DNA of 64,000 nucleotides from JACVRW01 sp963812915 (GCA_963812915.1 CAWEXB010000009.1:124001-188000); one strand, 5' to 3'. Shown: positions 47,699 through 57,492, counted from the stretch's first letter. Notes: generated by a model from the letters alone, not told the origin. A program made the numbers and translations.

Positions 47699-49039
47699 AT
47701 GCCAGTTCGCCTGCTTCTCCCCGCTTTCCTCGCTCTCTCGGCTCTCGCCGTGCCCGCCGGCGTGGCTGCGGACGAAAGGGCCTACGAGCGGGGGGAGGTC
47801 ATCGTCAAGTACGAGAACGACGCGGACGCCAAAGCGACCTCGGCCGCGGCGCCCCTCAGCGGCACGGACACCGAGCGCGCACTACCGGGCGGCGGGGAGC
47901 AGCTCGCCATCGAGGACGGCGACTCGGTGCGCGAGACGATCACCGAGCTGAACCGGAACCCGAATGTGGCGTACGCGGTCCCGAACTGGAAGGCTCGCGC
48001 CGCGGCGTTCATCCCCAACGACCCGGCCTTCCGGCGTCAGTGGAATCTGTTCGATCTCTTCGGCATCAACATGCCCGAGGCCTGGGAGCTCGCGGCGGCT
48101 CGCGGCGCCCCCGGCGGCGCGGGCGCCGTAGTCGCCGTCCTCGACAGCGGAGTCGCGTACGAGCGGTACGGCCGCTACCGCAGGGCGCCCGACCTGCGCG
48201 CGAGCACGTTCGTGAAGGGCCGAGACCTCATCGATCGGGACGGCCATCCGAACGACGAGTTCGGACACGGCACACACGTGGCGGGCACGATCGCGCAGGC
48301 CACGAACAACGGGGTCGCCACCGCGGGGATCGCATACGGCGCGAAGATCATGCCGCTACGCGTGCTCGACTCCTTCGGCGAAGGTGACTCGGCGGCGATC
48401 GCCCGCGCCATCCGCTACGCGGCGCGCAGGGGCGTCGACGTGATCAACCTCAGCCTGGAGTTTCCCGCGCGCGTGCGGGCCACCGAGATCCCCCACGTGC
48501 TGTCGGCGCTGCGGTTTGCGCGTCGCCATGGCTCGGTGGTGGTGGCCGCGGCGGGCAACAGGGCCGGCACCGCGGTCGCTTACCCGGCGCGCGCGGAGCA
48601 GGTGATGGCCGTGGGCGCCACTACGATCACCGGCTGCGAGGCCGACTACTCGAACGCGGGGAAGGACCTGGACGTCGTGGCGCCGGGCGGCGGCATCGAC
48701 GCTCCGAACCCGCGTAGCCAGTGGGACCTCGACCACTGCCGGCCGGAGAATCCCAGCAGGCCAATCATTCAGCAGACCTTCACGAACGATGGCTGGGTCG
48801 GCTCCTTCGGGCTTCGGGGACCGCTCTACGAAGGCACGTCGATGGCCGCGCCGCACGTCGCGGCGATCGCGGCGCTCGTGATCGGCAGCGGGCGCCTTGG
48901 CCCGAACCCCAGCCCGCGACTGGTGGAGAACCACATCAAGGCAACGTCTCGGGACGCCGGCGATGTCGGCTTCGATCCCTTCTACGGCCACGGGATCGTG
49001 GACGCGGCCGCCGCGCTGCAGGCTAGGTCGTCCGGATGA
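47699..49039 (+). CDS. Secreted subtilisin-like serine protease (S8 family)
   Basis: The 446-residue protein has a signal peptide (LLLPAFLALSALAVPAGVAA), then an I9-like propeptide (ERGEVIVKYENDADAKATSA to NPNVAYAVPNWKARA). The catalytic domain carries Asp149 (VVAVLDSGV), His193 (DEFGHGTHVAGTIAQ) and Ser381 (YEGTSMAAPHVAAIAALVIG). Asn of the oxyanion hole is in VVAAAGNRAG. All catalytic residues are present, so it should be an active extracellular endopeptidase. Its 3' end overlaps the convergent universal stress protein gene by 17 bp. Confidence 0.95.
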   Translation: MPVRLLLPAFLALSALAVPAGVAADERAYERGEVIVKYENDADAKATSAAAPLSGTDTERALPGGGEQLAIEDGDSVRETITELNRNPNVAYAVPNWKARAAAFIPNDPAFRRQWNLFDLFGINMPEAWELAAARGAPGGAGAVVAVLDSGVAYERYGRYRRAPDLRASTFVKGRDLIDRDGHPNDEFGHGTHVAGTIAQATNNGVATAGIAYGAKIMPLRVLDSFGEGDSAAIARAIRYAARRGVDVINLSLEFPARVRATEIPHVLSALRFARRHGSVVVAAAGNRAGTAVAYPARAEQVMAVGATTITGCEADYSNAGKDLDVVAPGGGIDAPNPRSQWDLDHCRPENPSRPIIQQTFTNDGWVGSFGLRGPLYEGTSMAAPHVAAIAALVIGSGRLGPNPSPRLVENHIKATSRDAGDVGFDPFYGHGIVDAAAALQARSSG

Positions 49040-49466
49040 TCATCACGCTGCATGGAGCGTGATGGGAGACCTTGTTCGGGACGCTTCCGAGCAGGAATCG
49101 CTTCGCGCCGGTCATCCCCTTGTTGCCGACCACGATCAGGTCCACGTTCTGCTCCTCCGCGACGTCGAGAAGGGCATCGGCCGGATCGCCCTCGCGCGCG
49201 TGCGTCTCGACCTCGACGCCCACATCCTGCAGCCCCTGGGCGGCGGACGCGAGCGTGTCGTTCACGTCTTCGCGGGGGTTGACCATCCACTGGAGATCGC
49301 CCGGCACCTGCTGGCGTTCCTCACGCAGGCGGCCCTCGGGGATGGGCTCGTAGGCGCTCACGAGGTGGACCTTCGCGCCGACCGCCTGCGCGAACTCCGT
49401 GGCCTGCCGCACCGCCTCGCTGGCGGTGTCGGAGCCATCCGTACCGACGACCATCGAACCGAACAA
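49023..49466 (-). CDS. Universal stress protein (UspA family)
   Basis: The 147-residue protein starts at TTG 49466 (GGAAGGAG five bases before it; ATG 49454 is possible) with FGSMVVGTDGSDTASEAVRQ. The ATP-binding motif G-x2-G-x9-G-S/T is present as VGNKGMTGAKRFLLGSVPNK, followed by VSHHAPCSVMIIR. It should bind ATP and act in stress or dormancy physiology. It is divergent from the NarL-type response regulator, with about 125 bp between them. Confidence 0.92.
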   Translation of the reverse strand: MFGSMVVGTDGSDTASEAVRQATEFAQAVGAKVHLVSAYEPIPEGRLREERQQVPGDLQWMVNPREDVNDTLASAAQGLQDVGVEVETHAREGDPADALLDVAEEQNVDLIVVGNKGMTGAKRFLLGSVPNKVSHHAPCSVMIIRTT

Positions 49467-49592
49467 GGCCTCTCCTTCCGCGCGCGGTCCAAAAAAGAGC
49501 GCGACCATCATATGCCGCCCGCGGCGAAATCGGGCGTTCCGTCTTTGGACAAATTGGTGGCTAGCTGCCCGCAGAGCCAGTAGGGTTTCCGG

Positions 49593-50222
49593 ATGAAGCT
49601 CACACCAACACGGTGCCTCGCCGTGGACGATCACCCGACCGTGCGCCAAGGACTCGGCCTGATGTTCGGACAGGCGCCCGATCTGGAGCTTGTTGGGAGC
49701 GTCGAGAACGGCGAAGGTGTGATCGATGCGGTGCGGAGGCTGCGACCCGAGGTCGTCATCATGGACGTGCGCCTGCCCGGCATCGACGGCATCTCGGCCG
49801 TCAAGCGCATCGCCGAGGCGGCGCCCGAGACGCAGACCGTGGTCTTCTCGGCCTACGGTGACAAGCGCCTGCTCTCGGACGCGATCGCGGCGGGCGCGCG
49901 CGGCTACGTCATGAAGGGCTCGCCGCCCGAGGACCTGCTGCGCGCCATCCGGACCGTCACGACCGGCAAGCCGTTCGTCGACCCGTCGCTCTCGCCGGCG
50001 TTGCTCATGTCGGCGGTCGGTCCCGACGCTCCGCTCTCCGAGCGCGAGCGCGAGATCCTCCAGCTGCTCGCGGAGGGCCTCCATACCGAGGAGGTCGCGC
50101 GTCGGATCGGGCTCAGCACCGAGACGGTCAAGTCGGACACGAAGCGCGCAATCCTGAAGCTCGAGGCCGACACGCGCGTGCACGCCGTCGCCATCGCTCT
50201 GCGCCAGGCCATCATCGAGTAG
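49593..50222 (+). CDS. NarL/FixJ-family response regulator
   Basis: The 209-residue protein has a receiver domain: D12-D13 in CLAVDDHPTVRQGLG, phosphoacceptor D58 in VVIMDVRLPGIDGISAV, and K108 in ARGYVMKGS. The C-terminal LuxR helix-turn-helix is LSEREREILQLLAEGLHTEE and VARRIGLSTETVKSDTKRAI. No histidine kinase gene is adjacent, so it is an orphan regulator in this window. It may be linked with the divergent stress protein. Confidence 0.93.
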   Translation: MKLTPTRCLAVDDHPTVRQGLGLMFGQAPDLELVGSVENGEGVIDAVRRLRPEVVIMDVRLPGIDGISAVKRIAEAAPETQTVVFSAYGDKRLLSDAIAAGARGYVMKGSPPEDLLRAIRTVTTGKPFVDPSLSPALLMSAVGPDAPLSEREREILQLLAEGLHTEEVARRIGLSTETVKSDTKRAILKLEADTRVHAVAIALRQAIIE

Positions 50223-50266
50223 CGAGCGTCGGAGCCGGGGCCTCCGCCACTATCGTGGGCGGCTCC

Positions 50267-50359
50267 ATGGAGATGCCCCGCCTCTGGATCGTCCTCCAGC
50301 TGCTGATCGTGATCTTCGTGCTGATCGGCGCGGTGATCGCTATTACGAAGCTGGCCTGA
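50267..50359 (+). CDS. 30-residue single-pass membrane peptide
   Basis: A short open frame begins ATG at 50267 (MEMPRLWIVLQLLIVIFVLI), then GAVIAITKLA, and a stop. Nearly all residues from 6 to 27 are hydrophobic, so it is one membrane helix with a short basic end. Codons mostly end in G or C, like the neighbours. It lies 44 bp after the response regulator stop and 32 bp before plsC. No clear ribosome site was found, except a purine-rich GGGCGG upstream. It may be a real micro-protein or a chance frame. Confidence 0.45.
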   Translation: MEMPRLWIVLQLLIVIFVLIGAVIAITKLA

Positions 50360-50391
50360 GCGGGCGCTCCTACGGTACCCGGCGAGGCAGC

Positions 50392-51150
50392 GTGACCAAC
50401 GAGGAAGCCCACCGCTTCGCGCGCGAGAAAGGGGTGTCGCGGCGCCTGTATGCGCTCGTCCGAGCGATCGTGGCGCCCTTCCTGCGGCTGTACTTCCGCA
50501 TGCACATATCGGGGGCCGAGCACCTGCCGGCGACCGGCGCCGCGATCATCGCTCCGAACCACAAAAGCTTCCTGGACTCGTTCTTCATCGCGGTGTGCAC
50601 ACGTAGGCATGTCCGCTTCATGGCGAAGACGGAGCTGATCGAGGCGCGCTACGGCGGCCTGCTCGTGCGCCTTGGTGCGTTTCCGGTCCGGCGTGGGGAA
50701 TCGGACGCCGAGGCGCTCGAGACGGCCACGGTGATCCTGCGCCAGGGCGGGCTGCTGGCGCTGTTCCCGGAGGGGACGCGCGTCCGCGACCCCGACGAGC
50801 TCGGCCACCCTCGGCGCGGTGCCGGGCGGCTCGCGCTCGAGAGCGGCGCGCCACTCGTGCCATGTGCGATCACCGGCACCGAGCGGCTCTTTCTCGGTCC
50901 CATACCCAAGCCCCGCCGCGTGCAGGTGGCGTTTTCCGAGCCGATCCCCGTTGCCCACCTTGCGTCCACACCTGAGGCTGCCGCGGGAGTGGTCGAGAGC
51001 ACGCTCTGGCCCGAGGTGGAGGGCGAGTTCCGGCGCCTCCGAGCGCGCCCCACACTTATCGCGGCGGCGCTTGCCGCGCTGGGAATCGGCGGCGGACTGC
51101 TGGCGCGTCGCCGGCGCCGGCCGCGGTCGCGGCTGCCGTGGCGGCGCTAA
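50392..51150 (+). CDS. plsC: 1-acyl-sn-glycerol-3-phosphate acyltransferase (PlsC family)
   Basis: The 252-residue enzyme starts at GTG 50392. It has the HX4D motif as H57-D62 in IIAPNHKSFLDSFFIAVCT, RYGGLLVRLGAFPVRRGESD, and the FPEGTR motif at residues 125-130 in LALFPEGTRVRD, followed by SGAPLVPCAITGTERLF. It transfers a second acyl chain onto lysophosphatidic acid at the membrane. The C-terminal 30 residues are a hydrophobic segment then an Arg-rich tail (LIAAALAALGIGGGLLARRR), probably a membrane anchor. Confidence 0.92.
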   Translation: MTNEEAHRFAREKGVSRRLYALVRAIVAPFLRLYFRMHISGAEHLPATGAAIIAPNHKSFLDSFFIAVCTRRHVRFMAKTELIEARYGGLLVRLGAFPVRRGESDAEALETATVILRQGGLLALFPEGTRVRDPDELGHPRRGAGRLALESGAPLVPCAITGTERLFLGPIPKPRRVQVAFSEPIPVAHLASTPEAAAGVVESTLWPEVEGEFRRLRARPTLIAAALAALGIGGGLLARRRRRPRSRLPWRR

Positions 51151-51183
51151 GCGCCGTCCGGACGCCGGGCTAGCGTCAGCAGA

Positions 51184-51852
51184 GTGCGTCTGATCGTCGC
51201 CCGCTGCGAGGTCCACTACTCGGGTCGCCTGACCGCGGTGTTGCCGGAGGCGCTTCGGCTCCTGATGCTGAAGTCGGACGGCTCGGTGATGGTGCACGCC
51301 GATACCGGCGGGTTCAAGCCACAGAACTGGATGACGCCGCCCACGGTGATCGAGGAGGAGCCGGGCCTCATGGTCGTGCGGGGGCGGGGCAGGGAGGATC
51401 GGCTCGAGATCCGGATCGCCGAGGTGCTCTCGGACGTGAGTCACGACATGGGCGCGGCCGCGGCGCTCGAGAAGGAGGGTGTGGAGCGCGAGCTCCAGGA
51501 GCTGCTCGCCGACGCGCCGCGCTGGTGCGGGGAGGGTCTGCGGCTCGTACGGCGGGAGTGGCCCACGGATATCGGGCCCGTCGACCTGATGTGCCTGGAC
51601 GGCGAGGACGAGTACGTCGCCGTCGAGATCAAGCGGGTCGGGACGATCGAGGCGGTCGAGCAGCTCAGCCGCTACCTGGAGCGCATCTGCGAGTCGCCCG
51701 GGCTCGGCCGCTGCCGCGGCGTGCTGGCCGCCCAGCACCTGAAGCCGCAGGCGCGCGCTCTGGCGGAGGCGCGGGGTATCCGGTGCGTCCAGATCGATCT
51801 CGAAGTGCTGCGCGGGGAGCGCGAGCCCGACCTCACGCTGTTCGCGGCCTAG
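51184..51852 (+). CDS. nucS: Mismatch-specific endonuclease NucS (EndoMS)
   Basis: The 222-residue protein begins MRLIVARCEVHYSGRLTAVL and continues with LLMLKSDGSVMVHADTGGFK and QNWMTPPT, the N-terminal DNA-binding and dimerisation domain. The RecB-like nuclease domain has D134 in GPVDLMCLD, E148 and K150 in EYVAVEIKRVG, and Q160 in TIEAVEQLSRYLER. NucS performs non-canonical mismatch repair in archaea and actinobacteria that lack MutS/MutL, so it is also a taxonomic marker. It starts at GTG 51184, 34 bp after plsC, and overlaps the convergent LLM gene by 20 bp. Confidence 0.95.
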   Translation: MRLIVARCEVHYSGRLTAVLPEALRLLMLKSDGSVMVHADTGGFKPQNWMTPPTVIEEEPGLMVVRGRGREDRLEIRIAEVLSDVSHDMGAAAALEKEGVERELQELLADAPRWCGEGLRLVRREWPTDIGPVDLMCLDGEDEYVAVEIKRVGTIEAVEQLSRYLERICESPGLGRCRGVLAAQHLKPQARALAEARGIRCVQIDLEVLRGEREPDLTLFAA

Positions 51853-52690
51853 CGATCTCGTCGCGCAGCTGCGCAAGCTCGTCGAGCTGGCGCTCCACCG
51901 CGCCGGGCTCGGCGGGTCGGATGTAGAACCAGCACCGGCTCACCCCGGCGGCGCCGAGACGCTCGACGAACCCCGCGTCGGGCTTCGCCCCGAACACGCT
52001 GACCGGGATCCGATCTCGGCCCGCCTCCTCCGCCCGCCGCTCGAGCTCCGCGATCCGCTCGCCTAGCTTCTCGGGGTCCTCCACTCGGTTCGGCATCCAC
52101 TCGTCGCCGTACGCCAACACCCGGTCGAGCACCCTCTCCCCGGTGCCGCCGACCATCACCGGCGGGTGCGGCTTCTGGCGCGGCTTCGGCCAGGCCCAGA
52201 TGGGGTCGAAGCTCACGAACTCGCCGTGGTACTCCGCCTCGTCCTGCGTCCAGATCGCCTTCATCGCCTCCACGCGCTCGCGCATGACCGAAAAGCGGCG
52301 GCGCGGATCCGTGCCGTGGTTGCGCATCTCCTCGAAGTTCCAGCCGGCGCCCACCCCGAACAGCACGCGCCCGCCGGAGAGGTGGTCGAGCGTGGCGACC
52401 TCCTTCGCGGTCACGATCGGATCGCGCTCTACGACGAGGCAGATCCCAGTCCCGATCTTCAGGCGCTCCGTGACCGCGGCCACCATCGCCAGCCCGACGA
52501 ACGGGTCGCAGCAATGGCTGTACTCGGGCGGCAGCTCGCCGCCGCCCGGGCGGGGAGTCTCGCGGCTGACCGGGATGTGACTGTGCTCGGTCAACAGGAG
52601 CGATTCGAAGCCGCGCTCCTCCACGAGCGGCCCCAGCCGCGTCGGCTCGATCGTGTAGTCGGTGAGGAATATCGCGAGCCCTATCTCCAT
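51833..52690 (-). CDS. LLM-class (F420-dependent) oxidoreductase
   Basis: The 285-residue TIM-barrel enzyme of the luciferase-like monooxygenase family begins MEIGLAIFLTDYTIEPTRLG and has SLLLTEHSHIPVSRETPRPG, IGTGICLVVERDPIVTAKEV and LDHLSGGRVLFGVGAGWNFE. The latter two form the cofactor-binding core. Actinobacterial members of this subgroup usually use coenzyme F420 rather than FMN, though the cofactor is not provable here. It is a probable redox enzyme for secondary or xenobiotic metabolites. Its stop overlaps the nucS 3' end. Confidence 0.9.
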   Translation of the reverse strand: MEIGLAIFLTDYTIEPTRLGPLVEERGFESLLLTEHSHIPVSRETPRPGGGELPPEYSHCCDPFVGLAMVAAVTERLKIGTGICLVVERDPIVTAKEVATLDHLSGGRVLFGVGAGWNFEEMRNHGTDPRRRFSVMRERVEAMKAIWTQDEAEYHGEFVSFDPIWAWPKPRQKPHPPVMVGGTGERVLDRVLAYGDEWMPNRVEDPEKLGERIAELERRAEEAGRDRIPVSVFGAKPDAGFVERLGAAGVSRCWFYIRPAEPGAVERQLDELAQLRDEIARPRTA

Positions 52691-52764
52691 CGCAGCGGCA
52701 GCCTCTCCAGTCCGTAGCGCTCCCCTTCAGGTGCTCGGCCCGGGAGACGTTACCCTGGATAGAG

Positions 52765-53421
<657 letters not shown>

Positions 53422-54067
53422 GCGGTCTGGAGCAGCCGGGCCATCAGGCATAGGCGCTCGTCCGCTTCCGCGGGCCAGCGGTCCACGTCGGCCGGCCACC
53501 AGGCCCAGTGGTCGTGCTCGGCATCGGGGACCGGGCGGCACCCGTCCGGCACGGTCGCCAGTCCAACCACCATCGCAAGGCCGTTCGGTAGGACCACGAG
53601 CGCCTCCACCGTAAGAAGCTCGGGCTCGAGCTGCCACTCCTCGCGCAACTCACGTCCCAGCGTGTCGGCCGGGCTCTCGCCGAGATCGACCGCGCCGCCG
53701 GCGCCGAGGGCCCAGCGGTTCGCCCATGTCGACACCCAGTCCGCCCGCCGGCCGGCGAGCCAGCGGCCGTCGGCCGCGCGCACCACGCAGAGCGCAGTCA
53801 GGCTACCTGCCGCGTGGTCCTCAACTAGGCGGAGCGCCCAGCGGGCCGGCTGAAGCTCGAGCTCGAGGCGACCGCGGTCGGCGCGCCAGCCGGCGAGTCG
53901 AGTCGACATGCCGTCGTGGGCCGGCGAGCCGCGCTCGCGCAGGTCGGTGACGGCCTCGTCTGCCAGGCGCTCTATCTCCGCCGGCGGCTCGTAGACCTCT
54001 TCGCGCCAGCGCACCTCGACCTGGTTGGGTCGCCAGGGGCCGCGGGCGAGCATGCCGGGGCGCGCGG

Positions 54068-54493
54068 TCACGTCTCCCAGCCTAGACCGCGGCTTTCGAG
54101 CAGGACCCGGCAGCAGAGCGAGCCCGCCCGCGCCGCAGGCAGGAGCTCGGCGGCATCGCCCCACCGAAGCTCGTCGTATTGCGTCCCCGCGCCCGGCTGG
54201 GGTACGGCCGGCCGGCCGGAGACAATCTCCGCCGCCCAGTCGCGCATCCGAATCCGGTAGGCGGGGCGCTCGCCGACGGCCTCGCCAAGAGGGCGCAGCG
54301 GCCGGACTTCAACGCCAAGCTTGGTTCGTCCCGTCCGCCGCACGGCGTCCTCCTCGCTCTCGTCCTGGTTGAGCGAGGCGGCTGGGAGCCCCCAGAGCCC
54401 GGGCAGCTCCTCGTCGTCCTCCGGGCGGCGCACCAGCAAGATGCCGCCGGGCCCCTCGATCACCAGGGAGATCGATTGCTTGAGCGGCTTCAC
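54068..54493 (-). CDS. Nudix-fold protein with degenerate catalytic motif
   Basis: The 141-residue protein begins MKPLKQSISLVIEGPGGILL and VRRPEDDEELPGLWGLPAAS, the start of a Nudix domain. Where the Nudix box should have REUXEEXGU, it has DAVRRTGRTKLGVEVRPLRP, so the metal-binding glutamates (REXXEE) are missing. The rest of the fold, DYxL-type (QYDELRWGDAAELLPAARAG), is kept. It is directly upstream of, and coupled by a 4-bp overlap to, an intact Nudix gene, so it may be a regulatory or inactive partner. Confidence 0.8.
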   Translation of the reverse strand: MKPLKQSISLVIEGPGGILLVRRPEDDEELPGLWGLPAASLNQDESEEDAVRRTGRTKLGVEVRPLRPLGEAVGERPAYRIRMRDWAAEIVSGRPAVPQPGAGTQYDELRWGDAAELLPAARAGSLCCRVLLESRGLGWET

Positions 54494-54654
54494 CGGCGGT
54501 CAGTATGAGGGCGTGGTGGCCGGCTCGCTCGTTGGCGCTGTGCCCGATTTGGGGCGCTTCCGCGGGAGCGCGTAAGGATTCGCGCCGGCCGGGCGGGCGG
54601 CCTGCTCGGGCCCCGGCCGGGCACCCTACGCACTCAGCGGAAGCGTCCCCGTCG

Positions 54655-55596
54655 CTACGCGCCGAGCTCCTCACGGAGGCTTCGCAAGTCCGCGCGCAGG
54701 GACGCAAGGTCGTCCTCGAGCCTGGCGACCCGCCGCTCGAGGCGGGCCGCGGAGGCAGCGGGCGCCGTGGGTGCGGCGACCTCGGCTGCGGCGGGCTCGG
54801 GCGCCGCCGTGGGCGCGGGGGTGGGCGTGGCGGCGCCGGGCATGGTGGCCGTGGCCGCCGCGGGGGAGGGCGCGGCGGGCTCGGGCCGGGCAGGCTCGGG
54901 CGGCGCGGCAGGCCCGGGCCGCGCGGCGGGCCCGGGCGCGGGAGGCCCGGGCCGTGCGGCGGGCTCCGGCCGCGCGGCAGGCTCAGGGGGCGCGGCCGGC
55001 CCGGGGGGCGCACCCGGCTCGGGCCGCGCGGCGGGCTCGGGCGTCGCCGGCCCGGCCGCAGCGCGACGCGACGCGGGCGTGGCGGCACCTGCATCGGTCT
55101 CGACGTCCTCGTCCGCGCCGCCGAGGAGCTGCGCGTAGCGCCCCTCGCGCTGTCCGGGCCGGCGCGGCACCCCGGCGGCGAGCTCGCGCTCGATCAGTCC
55201 GAGAACCGTGTTCTCGACCTCCTCGAGCCCGGCGAACGCGTGCAGGCGTTCGGTGCGCTGCTTGAGCTCGCCGGAGGTCTGTGGCCCGCGCAACATCAGC
55301 ACGCAGAGCACCGCCAGCTCGGGATCGGACAGGCCGAGCGCCGAGTCGAGCGTGTGACGGTACTTCATCGCGCGGCGGTTCGACCAGCTGGCGAGCGTGG
55401 TCCATCTCCTGCGTCCGAGCCTCTCCAGCGCGCCCCGGATCGTGCTTTCGTCGTAGTCGACTACAGGGTCGCGGTTGGTCGACTGATTGCAGGCGAGCCG
55501 CAGCGCGTTGAGCGTGAGTGGGTAGGCGTCGGGGGTCGTCCGCTGCTTCTCGATGAGGCAGCCGAGGACCCTGATCTCGGCGGCATCCGGCTCCAC
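54655..55596 (-). CDS. YceH/DUF480 family protein with long Pro/Ala-rich C-terminal region
   Basis: The 313-residue protein starts at GTG 55596. Residues 1-160 are the DUF480 (YceH) tandem winged-helix domain: AEIRVLGCLIEKQRTTPDAY, PLTLNALRLACNQSTNRDPV and LMLRGPQTSGELKQRTERLH. Residues 171-282 are almost only Pro, Ala, Glu, Arg and Gly in repeats such as PEPAARPEPG and PAARPGPAAP. Residues 284-312 form a predicted coiled coil (RLERRVARLEDDLASLRADL). Family members end at about 200-220 residues, so the tail is an unusual insert between the usual core and coiled coil. Function is not established; DNA binding is likely. Confidence 0.88.
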   Translation of the reverse strand: MEPDAAEIRVLGCLIEKQRTTPDAYPLTLNALRLACNQSTNRDPVVDYDESTIRGALERLGRRRWTTLASWSNRRAMKYRHTLDSALGLSDPELAVLCVLMLRGPQTSGELKQRTERLHAFAGLEEVENTVLGLIERELAAGVPRRPGQREGRYAQLLGGADEDVETDAGAATPASRRAAAGPATPEPAARPEPGAPPGPAAPPEPAARPEPAARPGPPAPGPAARPGPAAPPEPARPEPAAPSPAAATATMPGAATPTPAPTAAPEPAAAEVAAPTAPAASAARLERRVARLEDDLASLRADLRSLREELGA

Positions 55597-55609
55597 CGAG
55601 CGGAGAGTA

Positions 55610-56089
55610 TTAGGCGGGACGGGCGCGCCCGGCGGCGCGGGCCCGCCGCCGGGGCAAGCGGACGAGACGACGTCTGGGCTCGGCGCCCACGATGATCGGT
55701 TCGAGCCCGAGCCGTCGCAGCCCACGCGCCGCACCGCGAAGCTGTGAGAACGGCCCGCCGGCGGCGAGAACGACGGCGTCGTGTTCGCCGCAGCGCCAGG
55801 CGCGAACGAGAGCGGGTCGCAGGCGGGCGCACGTCACGATGGTCGTGACGGAGACGTCGGGCGCGAGCTCGGTCACGCCGAGACACAGCTCGCGCTCGGC
55901 GGCCACCCGCGCCTCCTTTTCCAGGGCCGGGACGCAGACAGGGGCCATTGCGGCGCCGAACGGGACGCGCGGCAGCGCGAGAACCACCGTGATGCGGCCG
56001 TGCCACGCGCACGCCAGCCGGGCCGCGTGGCGGAGCGCCTCGGTTGATGCGGGCGAGCCATCGTGTCCCACGAGCAGCCGCCTCGGCAC
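55610..56089 (-). CDS. Universal stress protein, degenerate ATP motif
   Basis: The 159-residue protein begins MPRRLLVGHDGSPASTEALR and continues with HAARLACAWHGRITVVLALP, a UspA-type N-terminus. The C-terminal ATP-binding motif G-x2-G-x9-G-S is altered: HDAVVLAAGGPFSQLRGAAR followed by LEPIIVGAEP. So ATP binding is doubtful. The protein ends in an Arg-rich tail (RRRLVRLPRRRARAAGRARP). It lies 13 bp upstream of the YceH gene on the same strand and is likely its operon mate. Confidence 0.82.
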   Translation of the reverse strand: MPRRLLVGHDGSPASTEALRHAARLACAWHGRITVVLALPRVPFGAAMAPVCVPALEKEARVAAERELCLGVTELAPDVSVTTIVTCARLRPALVRAWRCGEHDAVVLAAGGPFSQLRGAARGLRRLGLEPIIVGAEPRRRLVRLPRRRARAAGRARPA

Positions 56090-56295
56090 GCCTTACCCCC
56101 TCGCCGGCCGATCGACGATCAGATCCTCCATCAATACGAACGATATGCCCGATTCCGAGCCCATGCAAAGCCCTTGCCGCGATCATCCGCGCGGCAGGGA
56201 CCGCGACCGGGGCCGGGGCGGCGCCGCGAGCGGCCAGGGCCGGAGCCCGCGCCGCGAGCGACAGGGGCCGCGGCCGCGCCTGCAATCCTGGTGCG

Positions 56296-57492
56296 GTGGG
56301 GGTCTATGCGCGCATCATGCGCACTCCTGGGGTCGCCGCCGTCGTGGTCGCGACGCTCGTCGGCCGCTTGCCGATCGGGATCAGCGGTCTAGCGATCCTG
56401 CTCTACGTACGCGAGGTCACCGGCTCGTTCGCCGCGGCGGGCGCCTGCGCGGGCGCACTGGCCCTTGGCAGCGCCTGCGGCGCGCCGCTCCAAGGGCGGT
56501 TGGTCGATCGCCGCGGCCTCGGCGCCCTGCTGCCGCTCGCCTGCGTGCACGGCGCGGGCCTCGTGCTCGTGTGGGTGCTCGGCGCGGCGGGCGCGCCCAT
56601 CGTCGCGGTCGTCGCCTCGTCCTTCCTCGCGGGCGCCGCGATTCCGCCGCTGTCGTCGGTGCTTCGCTCGCGCTGGCCCTACCTGCTCGAACGAAGCCCC
56701 GATCTGATCCCGGGCGCCTACGCGCTCGACTCGGTGATGATCGAGTTCATCTTCATCGTCGGGCCGCTGATCGTGACCGCGATCGTCGCCACGGCCGGCC
56801 CGGAGTACGCCCTCGGCGTGTCGGCGGCCTGCGTGCTGTCCGGCACGGTGCTGCTGCTGGCCGGGTTGCGCGGACGCAGCGGGCCCGGCTGCCAGGCGCG
56901 CGACCGCCCCGCTCTCGGTCTCGGCGCGCTCGCTGCGCCGGGACTGCGCACGCTCGTGCTCGCGAGCTTGCCGGTGGGCTTCTGCTTCGGAGCGATCGAG
57001 GTGGTGCTGCCCGCGTTCAGCGAGTCGGAGGGGTCGAAGGAGATGGCCGGCGTGCTGCTCGCCGTATGGTCGGCCGCGAGCGGCGCCGCCGGCCTCGTCT
57101 ACGGCGCCCGCGTGACACGGGCGCCGGTGGAAGACATGCACCTACGGTTCGCCTGCCTGCTGCCGCTCGGGATCGCCGCGCTCCTGGTCGCCTCCTCGCC
57201 GCTGACCATGGCGCTGCTCGTGATCCTGGCCGGGATCCCGATCGCGCCGCTGATCGCCTCCCGCAACCAGCTGGTGGGAAGGGTGTCGCTGCCCGGCACC
57301 GCCACGGAGGCCTTCACCTGGCCGCTCACCGCGCTCGTGGCCGGCGTCTCGCTCGGCGCGGCGACGGCGGGCGCCCTGGTGGAGTCCTACTCCTGGACCG
57401 CCGCCGTGCTGGTGGCGGTGGCCGTCGCCGCCGTGGGCGCCGGCGTGCTATTCGCTCGCCGAGAGACGATCGCGCGGCCGGTCACGGCCTAG
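56296..57492 (+). CDS. MFS transporter
   Basis: This protein of about 398 residues starts at GTG 56296 (ATG 56317 possible) and has 11-12 hydrophobic segments, e.g. VVATLVGRLPIGISGLAILL, LGSACGAPLQGRLVDRRGLG (motif A-like), LVLASLPVGFCFGAIEVVLP and FTWPLTALVAGVSLGAATAG. It matches a class of small actinobacterial MFS proteins of unknown substrate. No regulator is adjacent. It ends 108 bp before the HMG-CoA reductase start. Confidence 0.87.
   Translation: MGVYARIMRTPGVAAVVVATLVGRLPIGISGLAILLYVREVTGSFAAAGACAGALALGSACGAPLQGRLVDRRGLGALLPLACVHGAGLVLVWVLGAAGAPIVAVVASSFLAGAAIPPLSSVLRSRWPYLLERSPDLIPGAYALDSVMIEFIFIVGPLIVTAIVATAGPEYALGVSAACVLSGTVLLLAGLRGRSGPGCQARDRPALGLGALAAPGLRTLVLASLPVGFCFGAIEVVLPAFSESEGSKEMAGVLLAVWSAASGAAGLVYGARVTRAPVEDMHLRFACLLPLGIAALLVASSPLTMALLVILAGIPIAPLIASRNQLVGRVSLPGTATEAFTWPLTALVAGVSLGAATAGALVESYSWTAAVLVAVAVAAVGAGVLFARRETIARPVTA

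Noticed and set aside
54800..55090. Tandem GC-rich repeats, considered as a CRISPR array or DNA repeat
   Set aside because: Repeat units are irregular, without constant spacers, and translate as the Pro/Ala region of the YceH protein.
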